From: Heliopora coerulea
Taxonomy: Eukaryota; Cnidaria; Anthozoa; Scleralcyonacea; Helioporidae
DNA length: 64,000 bases
Direction of reading: 5' to 3'
Assembly (NCBI GenBank): GCA_030142905.1
Contig: JASJOG010000181.1
Span: forward strand, 186,001 to 250,000
Below are positions 44,168 through 56,600 of the stretch, one piece after another. Under the pieces are notes generated by a model. The model ran no database searches and was not told the origin of the DNA. It saw only the letters and a program-made list of their open reading frames with translations. A program made the translations under genes and the position numbers. How positions within the stretch are numbered: the first letter of the stretch is position 1; the number at the start of each line of letters is the position of its first letter.

Positions 44168-47100
44168 TTCTGTTTAAAAACGAAAATAGAGAAATTGGTT
44201 TCATATTTCCAATCTTTGAACGATATGTAAACTAAACTTTTGGGCGGGATGCCGAAGATAGCCAATCATTTTTATTTCCACTCATTTTTAACACGAAATC
44301 CTCCCGTTCTTTGGTAGATTATTCGACATAAACTTCAGTAAAATATATTATTATAAGATCAACTAGGACAAGAATAATTTAGTCGAAAGGGGCATAACAA
44401 TCTATTAGACAGGTATTTACTTTTTGACTGTAGGATAATTTGCTGGAAATCATTACTTTGTGTTATTTTGAAAAGAGGAGCATTTACGACAGTTTTCCTA
44501 TCGGTCATTACCAAGAAAACGTTGCTGTTAGACAGTATCCAGATGTCCACTGCCTATTTTAATTAAGAAGAAACTAATTAGTTGCCAAAATATTTGGAAC
44601 GAAGTTGTTTTGGTAACTATTTTTTGTAAGTTATGTAGGCTACGTCAAGCAAGAAATGCCTGTAGGACCGTAGCGTAGACCAAAGGAGGCAACATAAATT
44701 AACAAGGAAGCCTGTTTAAAATCCGGATGAGAAATCAAAGTAAAAGTATATCCGTTATGGGCAAAGGTATCATCTAAGTAAAAAACTCGCATATATAGGC
44801 TCTTGTTATCTATGTGTTCACGAAATTCTGTACAATGGAGTTAGACTAATTTACAATAGAATTTCACAATAGTCACTTTCACCAACAGTCTTTCTCAAGA
44901 CTACACTAACCTGGACGATCAACCTCCACAAGCATGTCACAATAGAATTTCCGTAGTTCACTGCATTTAAATGGTGTTGTTTCTACGTAGTCTTTGCTTT
45001 CCGAATAGATAAGTTATTTTCCGAATATCGGCAATTTCAAAAAGTTGGGAGGTGCATCACCCCCCTCACCCAATACCCCCCTTCGCTACGGCTCTGAACG
45101 CCTGCGTTCTCTTCGTTCAGGCGTTAATAATGCCAAAAATTAATTACAAATAACAATCGTTTATAAAATGCTTAAACTCAGTCGCTCACTTTATGTTCAT
45201 CATGAAAGTTCCTCTATTATCATATCATTTTTCTGCAGATGACGCTCGAATGACAATGGCTTATGTGTTTTGAGTCTGTAGCACGTCTGATCGCAACCAC
45301 TTAATATTCAAAACAAGTACAATTCGCTTGAAGAAAACAATAGGAAGTTGACCAAATACTTTTGCTAAGCTGTATTTCAGTTAAAGTTATACTGTTTGCG
45401 TTCAAAGAATGGAGTGACAAACTGTTTGGGAACGAAAATTAGCAAAGCATTGTTGTCACTCTTACTGTTCCACCTGTTCATTTGACTAAAGTAATTTTGT
45501 AGCGTAAAGCGGTTGTGTTTATTTTAATATAAAATGAAATTAAGTTTGCACTAGTTTGAACCTTTTGTCAGAATGATTTACCCAGCTTCATATGGACAGG
45601 AAAGAATTTTACAGACTTTTGATACAGTTTAAAGGAATATAGAGAGACAAGATTACGAAAACAACGGACCTACCTGTTGATAACCAGTACAATTGGTTTA
45701 ATGATCAGTTCGACGGGTGTCAAACTGCGCCCAAAAGAAAGAACAAAATACATAAACAGGATTTATAACTACGAGGTCAATGTACTATCATTTAGCAACA
45801 TGTTAAACGAAATTGAAATCTTAACTTTAACAGGATGGACGGTAAATGTAGACTGCTTAGTTATATCTTATACAATAATTGATGTTTGATGTTCCATTAA
45901 AATAACTATGGATATAACATATGGGAAGCGTTAAGGTTTTCCTTAACTTACTCTACCTTCAACTATGAGTTTCAAAAACCTGTACAAAGAAGATTTTGTC
46001 AGTATTTCAACTTCAACTGGCCATTTTCTTTGGTACTACTGAATCGCTTCTGAATTATTCAAAATTCAAATCTGTCTGACGTCACGCGATGTTCAGGTAT
46101 CAGGAGCAAGCGCGCCAATAAACCAAAATATACAAACTACCTCAATGTTAAATTGATTAGCTTATTTTTAATGTGGGCATTCGGACTAAAAAGAACAATG
46201 TCGTCAATGGTTGAATAATGGACTGATATTTAGCATGCTTGACTTACTTTTTGCTGAAGCAAACATCAGTGATTCATTTCATTTAATACATTTTTAAGTC
46301 GGAGAGAAGAGAGAATTAAAGATATGTCTTGGTTAAGGTTTCTGATGAACAGAAGTAAATGATGCAACGACGAAAGGGTTGGGGAGTGTAACACCGTTCT
46401 TCAGTGCTATCCAGTCTTTAATCTTAAAGCTTTTGACAATCACTACTATATTTTCTTCGTTATAAAGGTTGAAGATAAAGCTACCTTGGACTTGATCAAT
46501 CATTTAGGTTGGCTATCGAGCTTCAATACAAGTTAGAGTTCCCGGGCGCCGGACGTGAGTCGTAGTTGTATAACCTTCTGGTCATTGACATTTTCTCCTA
46601 GATTAAATCACCAATGATCTTTCCAGCTCGATGGGACATGGAAGCAACTGGACGGAGGGTTGGGCAATCGCAGCTCTTGACTTTTTTAAGGAAGTCTTAT
46701 GTGTGCCCTGTTAGCGTCAGCTTTTTGCCTTCATTTCCCCAAATCCACGTTGATCTACTGCACTCGAAGTTATTAAAGCTCCCCAAACCTTACCTTGATA
46801 CTTCCCTCCGGCTCTGCCCTTCGAAATGTCTGGTTGAGCCTCTTATAGCAAGAGCCCTGCAGTAGATTTGCATGGTCGTGGTTTAGATTCTCGGCCAGAG
46901 GCCCAAGAGTTGTATCTGTCACAAATGGTCTTAGCAGGGTCTCTTAATGTACGATTTTGATAAACAAAAACTTAGTTCACTTGAATATAGACTCCCCATC
47001 ATGTGATTATGTGTGAATTTTGAATATTTCTTGAAAATATCCTTCATTTCATTGGTATTGCCACCTATACGGACACAGAACTCTTGGCCTTGGATTGGTC

Positions 47101-50100
47101 AGCTGGCAGAGCGCTGTCTTAGATTTCCAGGGTGTGGGGTCGACTGCAAGCAGGAACCTCAGGGATTACATTTTTCGTAATTGGTCTCGTTTGGGTCTTA
47201 AAATGTGTTATTCTAACGGTCGAAAATTTACTATCACTTAATTTAGACTACATTTCAAGTGACTGAGTGTAAACGCCTCTTCTTGCTTTAATATTCACTG
47301 TATGATGATATCCTGTATTGTGTTTAGCGGATAACAAAATTTATGCCAGCAAAGTGGCATGTATGTCAATCACAGCAACCGCATCTTCACACAAAAACAT
47401 TTACACAGTCCGACAGTGTAAGGTTCCTTTGATGCACTCGGAGAATTCCAATTATTTTAACGTCATAAAAAATTATATCAAGGAGAAATAACAAAACATC
47501 TCCGTTGCCAATGTGAGAATTGCACAATTTCAATGGAGGTTACAGTTTTGTCAAAAACCACAAAGAGCTGACAATTTTAAAAGTACGTACGCATTGCGTG
47601 CATACGTCTACGTTCGGGGTAGGAATGCTTTAAAATAAGTCACTAGATTAGTTGAAAATCAACAAAACCAATGCACATTTTCCACTGGTAACTTTAAAAA
47701 GTATAGAACAAATCAAATTAGGAAAAATATGGATATCTTTAAACTCGAGATATGAGTTAACAACAGACTTGGACTGGCCATTGTGCCATCGTACCGTAGA
47801 ACAATAGTCAGCCATTGTTCTGTGGCACGACGGCACAATGACCAGTTCTAGCCTGGTTAACAAGCAGATGACACTATTACAAAACAAAGTCGAAATATTA
47901 CAATGTCGCAATAGTCTTATCTTTTTTAAATTTTTAGATGAGATTTCCTTTAACCCCAACTCCTACGTCACACAGATGAACATTAGTAATCATCTCGATT
48001 ATTCGTGTGGGCCCCATTTTTGTTCTCATCATATGTTGCATTGTCATCTGTGTATCCACAACTAAACGGACAAAAGGCATTACTATTTCGATTTGTTGCT
48101 ACGTGCCACAAGTGTTTCTACAATTCTAAGTTAACAAGTAAAAATGTTCCCCGTTTCGTTCACGGAAGAATCGTTAGGAAACATGCTCAACTTAGTAATT
48201 TAAATTCTCCTGACGATCAACCGGATGAGTAAGAACTTATCTACGTTACCCTACAGTTAGACAGAAACACACTTTATAGTCTGTTGCAGCGGGTATTTCT
48301 AAAATGCAGATACGAGTGCGAGTCGCAATTTTTATATATTTTGCAATTAACGACAAATTTCGCCCTTTTCTTTAAAGACTAATTAAAGCATAGTTCAATT
48401 GCATGGACAACTCAGTCCAATGGCTACGTTACACGATTAATTACATGTGTAAATATAGTATATACTTCGACCTAGCTACTAGCACAAAGACCTCGACACA
48501 CTTTTCTTCTTTAAACCTAATTGCGATATCATCAACCTGAGTATGGACGTCAGCCGAATCCTCATCAACCTGAACGTGTCCCTAGAACAGTGGACCAAAA
48601 ATGGTACGCCTTCACGACAACAAGAATCTGCAATGTATAACCAAAACCTTTGACAAAGAAAAACGTCACACAAACAAATTTTAATGTCCCACATACTCGG
48701 AAAAACGTTTGTCCAAATGTAATATGTCTCGTAACCTGACCACACCATTAGCTTGTTGCTTTTAGTTAAATCTCAATCTTCCGTATTATTTAGTCGTAAC
48801 CTTAAGTATTGCTTAGTCACAACCATGCATGCATGTGTACTGTTTAGTAGAAATAATGTGTTTTGTTTAAGTTTCCACCTTTACGTTTTGGGACCGCAGT
48901 AATTGGCATGAGCTGTTGCAGTTGTCCAGCCACTAATTATGGAAAAGCAAATAAAATAGAATAAAATAAAATATATTCAACCGTTTGATGCCCAATGTCC
49001 GATATATCTAACACAAAGAAGAAAAGAACAAATGAATGAAGAAAATAGAAAACTGAAGAGAGAAAAATGAAGGAAAAAAAAATTCAGGTGTGAAAGAATT
49101 AACTAATGTTACGGAACAAAATTTGGAAATAAGTTGTGTCCTTGACCACTTATGATTTAATCCAAACACAGGCTAGAGTAGCTTACTCATCTGCATATGA
49201 GTAGAGACGCCAAGATACTCACAAAAGTTCGTCAGATATAAGAACATAGAAAAGAAATGTCGAATATTTAATTTTTCCCATTCAAGGGCATCCGAAATAT
49301 ACTTTTTTATTTCTCTATAATTTGAACATGAGAATTTTGTTTAATTTGTACATAGAGAAGTTGGTCTTATTTCTGAAAGCGTTATGCAAGAGATAAAATA
49401 AACGTTATTCTAAATTGTCCTGCAAAAGAGCGTAACTAAGTCACTATTTAAGTTTATTAACAATTTATTATTCGGTTTTCAAAATAATTCAATGTTAGAT
49501 TTGTTAATTATTCAAACCAGCTGTTCGAAAACCATTGTTCAAATACTAAACAGTATCAGTTCCCAAAGTGAGATATTTAGATATTAAGCTCTATAAGATG
49601 AACGAAACGTCAGAAGAAACGATTGCGCAGAGAAGTTCTCTACACATTGCATTTCAGGAAAACATTCGTTCTCTCGTTTACGTTAGTTTCGTTTCCTTCA
49701 CGATTAATAATGTGCTATCCATATATAATGAAACAGTTAAACATTGATATAGTACTTCACTTTATCATTCTTGTTATAAATTTATTGATTTTGTTGATTT
49801 TAAATTTTACATTAGCCGAAATCAGAACACGAATGTGAATTTATTACATATAGTTATAGTTTGCACACTCAAGTATTTAACTTAAAAGGTATGAACTCCA
49901 GTATCTTTTGAACAAGGCAATCCTGACAAATTAGAATATTTTATCGTAGCATGTAAACAGGGTCAAAGTTTCGGGGGACGAAGATTAAAGCAATGAAGTA
50001 TTTCCCGACATGCTTGATGAAAATATTTCTTCGACCCTTATCTGGAACCTCACTTCATTCAACATTTGAAGAGGTTACAGAATAGATTTGACGGCAATTT

Positions 50101-53100
50101 TAATTTGTTCAAACTAGATCTGAAAATATCACTATAGCTAGGCAACAATTTACGCTTCCAATTGTAAATTAAAACAGATGCTGTAAATTAAAAAAATGCA
50201 TGGCCGTTGATAACTGATGTTAGAAAAACCGCAACTTGACAAAAAAAGAGCCTCTTGAGGTTCAACTGTTATTTGTTCTTCGGTAAAATTTTATAACCTA
50301 ACGAAACAGATTCAAGAGATCCCACGGTTGAAACTGATATCATCGATACTTAACAATTCATGATGGCTGCCCACGAGATTTTGTCTGAACTGCACGAGTA
50401 GTGGCTGTCAGTAATTACAAATCCATTTACCTCCTTCCGCAAAAGCTGTAAGTTGCCATAGCGGAATGGCCTATGAAACGTCGCACCGGCAAGTAAACAT
50501 AGATATGCACTACATGACTGCTACCGTATACTGTGTTCAAAATTTGGAATTTATTTGCCCGATACTTGTGCTTTTCCCTCCCATTTGCACAGACTTGACC
50601 TTCTGGATCAGTCATTGACATTGGGACATCAAATTAATAAATTTTGTGGCCGCAGATTCAACTGATCACATCCTCGGTCCAGAAGTTGCTTTTTCTGATC
50701 GTTATTTTAGGGCTCGTCAATTAATACTAGCAATAAGCACGCTGTTCTTCACCAACGCTTACAGTTTGATATTATTTTTTGTTTGATATTATTTTGTCTT
50801 TAAGTGATCGAAGACTGACATCCTTAAACTTGCTTAGCCACTTGATTGATTTGAAATATCTGATGATATGAGCACAGTTCGAAAATTTATCAGGGCTAGC
50901 AGATGAAGTGGAAGACTTTTGTCAAGCTTCTCGGCCATCCAATTTCAGCAGCTTATATGAACCTAACTTGTTCAAATTAATATGCTCCCGAATCGAGGGT
51001 CAACCATGCAAGGAATATGATTATCAGTTTTAAAATTATCTAACTGAGGAAGTATCGGGAAATAGTGCTGAGATATTTTTATCAAATTCAAGCTTTGACA
51101 AACAGCATAACCCTCAAGACCATATCGGAAATTTTCACTGGTGACTTTAAAATTTCAAATTTCCTAAAAAACAATGCTTCCTCGACAGCCTAATATGATT
51201 GCATTCAACCACTAAGGGTCTGTTTTATGAAAGTCTTGCGTAAGTGAGGGTGACAGAATTTTTTTTTGTCATGAGATTAAAATACATTGATATTGTTTAT
51301 TATTCAAGAAAATGATTAAGTTCGATTGAGACCAAATAAACTCTTAGTTAGAAACTTATCGAAGAGCCTCATCATGAACGAAGGTTTGATAGATAACCTT
51401 TGAAACACAGCAGTCATTTGGTATAAACTTCTTAATGTCATTTCTATACCTACGCAGATGATTGACAACTTCATTGCCATTAACAGTCGGTGACTTATGA
51501 GAACAAAATTCAGTCACGAACAAATCGCATGATGTTGGGGACTAACTTGTCCTTTGCTTTTGATGTATTTCTCCAATATCCGAAATAAAAATTCTTCTTT
51601 CACTGACGATGGGCTTTTTCCTCGACCAAATCGATGGAAATGGCATTGTGGACCTGAAAATTTAACCATATTTGTTTCACTTTCAACTTTCGCAATAAAG
51701 CCAATGATCATAAAATCACTAATTACTTGCTCAAATTTAATTTCTTGAGAATAAAATAGAATTAATGAAATACACCGTTCAGTCATCTAATGATGACAAT
51801 TTGCTCACATGCGGACATTATATCCATTTGTTATGCCTTGTTTACCAAACTTTGAATTGTGCTTATCATGACAATATGCCGTGATTTAAACTCCACATAC
51901 AATTAGATAACCTGACAATGTTTTGCACCTCAAGAAACACCTGCTTTCAAATTCAAAGCCGCCTAGTGCTAATTGATGCGGATCAAGAACGATTCGAGAG
52001 ACTGGGTGTCCCACTCGGGTAGTTCTGTATGCTCTTGTGCGAATAAGTCGCCTTTGCCTGTCCTTTTGGTTTTTTTGTTGTCTTCTTCATCCTCTAACTG
52101 CATTTTATCTGCCATATTTAATAGAACATGTTCAGAATTTTTTTTTGCATAATTTGAGTTATCATGTATTTGCATAGCAAAAGCATTTAGGGTCAAAACT
52201 GGCTCACGTTCTTTCTATCCTATAAGGGAATAAAAACGCTTATATCGTAGTTGAACATCAATTTAATTAAAGATTAAACAACCCTATCAGATTTGTACTT
52301 GACTCCATGGCTCAAATCTATGTTTTGAAACATGGAAAACTTGCGCGGATATCATTTACATTACTCTTTTTATAGAGAATTAAATATTTGCTCCAAATCG
52401 ATGCAGCTGTTGTAAGCCATTAGAATTGTCCTATTGATGGGCGTAACCTGTATAGTATCAGTTGCATCAACAGTAAATTGCCTGAATGAAGAAAAGAATA
52501 ACAAACTTTTCCTGCATCAGGCCAATATCTGGGAGAGGTTCAGATGTTTGATCGAATCTCCACCTTTTGTGCTGACATATATATTCTATATTTGGAAGAC
52601 TCACTACCGCAGTAGCACATAACGTTTACTGATCTTTAGAGTTCAGTAAAATCATCCCTCAAAGTGTGGAAATGGACGACATTTTAGTAACTTTAATTTT
52701 AGAATTCACTAAAGGAAGCACGCCTCTGGACTGACTGGATAGCGTTGAAGTCTCTCACGCCTTTGGCACTAGCATTACTTTCTCAGCAAATGCTCGAGAT
52801 GGTTTCTAATTGTTTCAGATTGTCATTTTCTTGTTTTGCACTATTAGTATCCTTTGTAATTTTCCAAGTTTATTAGTTTCGATACATTTGTTGTACCTTT
52901 TGCTAAAGGATATTTTCCTTGTATATACTTATAGGATCCTTTGGATAACAAAATTTATAACGTTCAACGGAATCAAGTCTGAAAACCAATAAGAAAACTC
53001 AAATAAAAAGCAGGATCTATGAAAAATATGCACTTGTGACAATGACTGAGAACTATACTCAATATTCTGTAAAAGGTTTTTATAGCTTTTATAGTTAGAG

Positions 53101-53503
53101 TTTGTAATATTTAGTTTTGACCTCAACATACCGGTAAGCAAATTTTTGACCGGACTTTAAGCATTGGTCTTGAATTACGCATTAATAAACTTAAAATAAT
53201 CATTTCAGTAATTTATCCATTCTTCCTTGAACTTTCGAGGCATTCCTTTTTTTCATTAGAGTTTTTGTTTCGAATTTTTCAGATTCGTAACTGTTGCGAA
53301 ACAGCTGTGTAAATATCCTTTGAATGTATAAACATGACTACACTGATTTGTCAACAACACATTGAAAATATTTAAAGTTTTAAGGTCAATGTTTTCTTTT
53401 CCCGAGCTTCAAGTGTGTTTGGCTTCCAAACCCTCGGTATATGTTTCCTTTGCATTATTTTGATTGACATAAAGGAGGAGGCTTACTTCTTGGCTCCTCC
53501 CCT
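44168..53503. other. Long intergenic region, no gene supported
   Basis: Only short motif-free open frames are present. A hydrophobic stretch encoded at about 47998-48060 (VGPIFVLIICCIVICV) could be part of an unknown exon but is unsupported. SINE copies lie near 46840-46990 (weak) and 47080-47260. Confidence 0.45.
47080..47260 (+). mobile_element. tRNA-derived SINE, second family
   Basis: Head GGTCAGCTGGCAGAGCGCTG and GGTGTGGGGTCGACTGC, then CATTTTTCGTAATTGGT, TTGGGTCTTAAAAT and GTCGAAAATTTAC, in the same order as 23787-23950. Confidence 0.55.
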
Positions 53504-53517
53504 AAAGACAATAAATT
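53504..53517 (+). promoter_or_regulatory. TATA-like box of copy C
   Basis: AAAGACAATAAATT, about 60 bases before the ATG, matches AAAGATAATAAAGG ahead of copy B. Confidence 0.4.
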
Positions 53518-53569
53518 CGCGAATTCAGCATCGCTGGCTGCCTTTTGGTTAACACCGATCAACGTCAAG

Positions 53570-53632
53570 ATGAAGTTGTTCTGCGTAGTTGCTGCTCTGT
53601 TTGCCTTTTTGAAAGCCAAAGATGTATACGGG
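53570..53632 (+). CDS. Copy C exon 1: signal peptide
   Basis: 63 nt; MKLFCVVAALFAFLKAKDVY, then a Gly codon before GTAAGT. A typical short secretory leader. Confidence 0.88.
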
Positions 53633-56600
53633 GTAAGTGTTTTGATTTATTATTCTCCAGTTTTAAAATTTACGTTGATATGATCCCTCAGGTATTTCCA
53701 CCTGCACTCTTTCACCAGTTTAAGCCTTAATTTATTATTCTTTGTTGTTGTATTTTTGTTCCGATTTTTATCGATTAAATATAAAGTTGTTTTAGCAGTA
53801 AAATTTTCTTTAGCTGCACATGCTTACAGAATGTATTTCTTGGAAATTATGGATATCCTTTTCCACTTTTTACTGTTAAGTTCCCATCACCAGCATGCCC
53901 TTACAGTAAACTCACTTTGGGTATTCCTGTTTAGGTTTGACCTTTTCCCTATTCAATAGCCAATTTGTTCTACTTTAGACATGCTTCTTTTAAATTTTAG
54001 CGCTTTGTCATTCCATTGACTCTACAACTAATTTTAGAATTACTAAAATTCTATGGCAAAACGATTTCTGACTAATCAAGAATAGCGTTGTTCGAGGTTT
54101 GCGTGTAAAATTCGACAGGAAGGACTTTTGATATATTAAAATAAAACAACACGAAGTATGAAACTTCATAAGTTGATCCCCTGCAGCACAAGTCTATTTT
54201 TATTTTAAGCTTCCTTGGTCATTGAAGTAGTAGTTTCTTGCTCGTTTTTTCAGTTCAACTTATAATTGACATTCGAAAGTATTAGTTGTTGCGTTTAAGC
54301 ACCATCGAATTAACTGTGAAATGTTATCGAAGATACTTGACAGATAGACTCTAATTTGATTAAACCATCCTTCCTATCTCCAGAGTGTGAAAATACTCGA
54401 CGGGAATGATCCAGGCTCGTGTGATGAAAGTAACCATGGCGCTGAAGTTCTGATCAAAGACCGAGAAGACAATGAGAGACTCTTGATTTGTGCTGACAAC
54501 AATAACGGATTTGTTTGGAAGGCAACCGACGGTATATAATTTGCTTGAAAAAGTTATAATCAGTAATGTTAACAGGGTATTAAAAATGTAAAAAATAATG
54601 CTTTCTTGAACTATTGATTATTCCCACAAAGTAGTCAGTACTTTTACCAAGAAGAACATGTATCGTAAATTGGAAATCTTGATTAATAAGTGACTGAAAT
54701 TGTTGGCGAACATTGGTAAGCTATGTCTTTGACAAAGTAATTATTTGAAAGCCATGAAGTAAATTTATTTCTACACGTCATCAATTCTTATTTTTGATCA
54801 GGTTCAAGTTCACCAGGTGAGTTTTTCGATCCCGGTTACGACTGCTCAGACATATTGGACAAGAATGTTGAAGCTAAAGATGGCTACTACTGGGTGCTAT
54901 TTGATGACCTTAATCCCATAAAGGTTTGTTAAAATAGTTTATTCGACTGAGAAAAGACAAGCGAGTGTACTTTACATCGGATGCTTGAATTAAAAATAAG
55001 CAAAACCTGGAGGACATGATAACCAATCAGAATATATAAATCTGAAGTCCATGCTCTTAAAGTTTTTTCACAACCTGAACACAGCAGGTGATGACACAAG
55101 TAGAGGTTCGGTTTTATAAAGGTTAAAACTGGGTAAGAGAAAATTTATGAGAACAAAAATCTAGAGGTAAAAAAATCATTTATCTAAAGAATTGTGCATA
55201 ATTTGCAGTAGGATCTCACAAGTTGTGTAAAAAATTTCCCAACTGTTTATGTTGTAATTTCCTTCATTTTGTGGTGTAGTCATGAGCGTCCGCAGGGGTG
55301 GGCAAGGGAGGCATTTGTCCCCCCCTTAGGAATGCCGAACAAGGGTATTTCTCGGTAACTAAGCAGTGATTACATACAATTATCCATGAAGTAGCAAATG
55401 CTGGTTATACGAATGAAAATTATTTGCCATTAAGAGTTTTGGGCTTCTTTTGTAAAGTTTCTTCATTCTTTATCTCATAATAAATACGTAGAAAATGTTC
55501 GTTAACACTGTTAACATTTTGGGCATGGCACAGCTAAAATTTTGGCATGGGTGCCGCTATTTTTGAGCACGGCACTGGTTATTTTCACAGTGTAAGCGAT
55601 GTGAACTTCTTAAAATTTCGTGCCTGTGCCTGAAAATTTTGCCGTACGTTGGAAATTGTGAAATTGGAATTGTAAAATGAAATTGGAAACGTACGTTTTG
55701 TCAGTGAACTTTCATCAGGATGGCAAGACCGTTTGGTGACATTTTGTTCTATGACTGACAAAGATCTTGGCAAGACCGTTCTATTTTGAGCGGGAAGCAA
55801 TGGAACATACTACAATTTTAACTCGTTGTAGAAAGAACAGTAAGCTAAACGGTTTCATGAATGAAGTTTAGTAATAATAGTTCAACTAATCGCAATATGC
55901 GTGTACCTGTTTTGAATAAATGAAATATGTGACGAATAACATCGAGCCATTGAGGAATTAACAGATCGGCATAAGATAGTTCCGATCAGCCAAATGTCTA
56001 AAGTAAAGATTTGGGTTTCTACACCCAGTGGCATATCTTGTCAGGAGTGGATCTGGTGCACCCTCCTTTAAGATACATGAAATTGAGATCTTAAAATCCG
56101 AAATATATGGGGATAGTAGACTGGGGAACCACAAGAAAACTTGCTTCTGAAATAAAGTTATATTTTTTTCCAGTATTGTGTCACACGATCATAAGCTCCC
56201 CTCATACTTTGGCTATCCCACTTGCTCCCCTTCAGAAAGAGCCCTGCGGACGCCCATGGATGTAGTATACTACAGATTTTAAGAGGCACATTGAGAAAAT
56301 AACACTGCTCGAATATTTAAATGAGGCAGCCCGTATCGTAATATTGTTGAAACAGCATTTTGATTTATTGTAAAGCCACGAACACTTACGAGATTTCAAT
56401 TGGTCTGAGTAGACATGGTAATGTATAAGTTCTTAGATCAGTGTGACAAAAAGTAGAAAAGTATTCCAAAGAACATCAAGTAAATGCTCAATATTTGAGT
56501 TGTAGACAAAAAGTAAACGATTACGGTAATATTTCGTCTTTATGTCACTGTTGTCAAACCATTTTATTCTTGTATACAAATCAAATATCAAACCTTTTCA

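Noticed and set aside
47998..48112. Possible transmembrane exon
   Set aside because: The hydrophobic stretch is isolated, with no clear splice sites or neighbouring exons.
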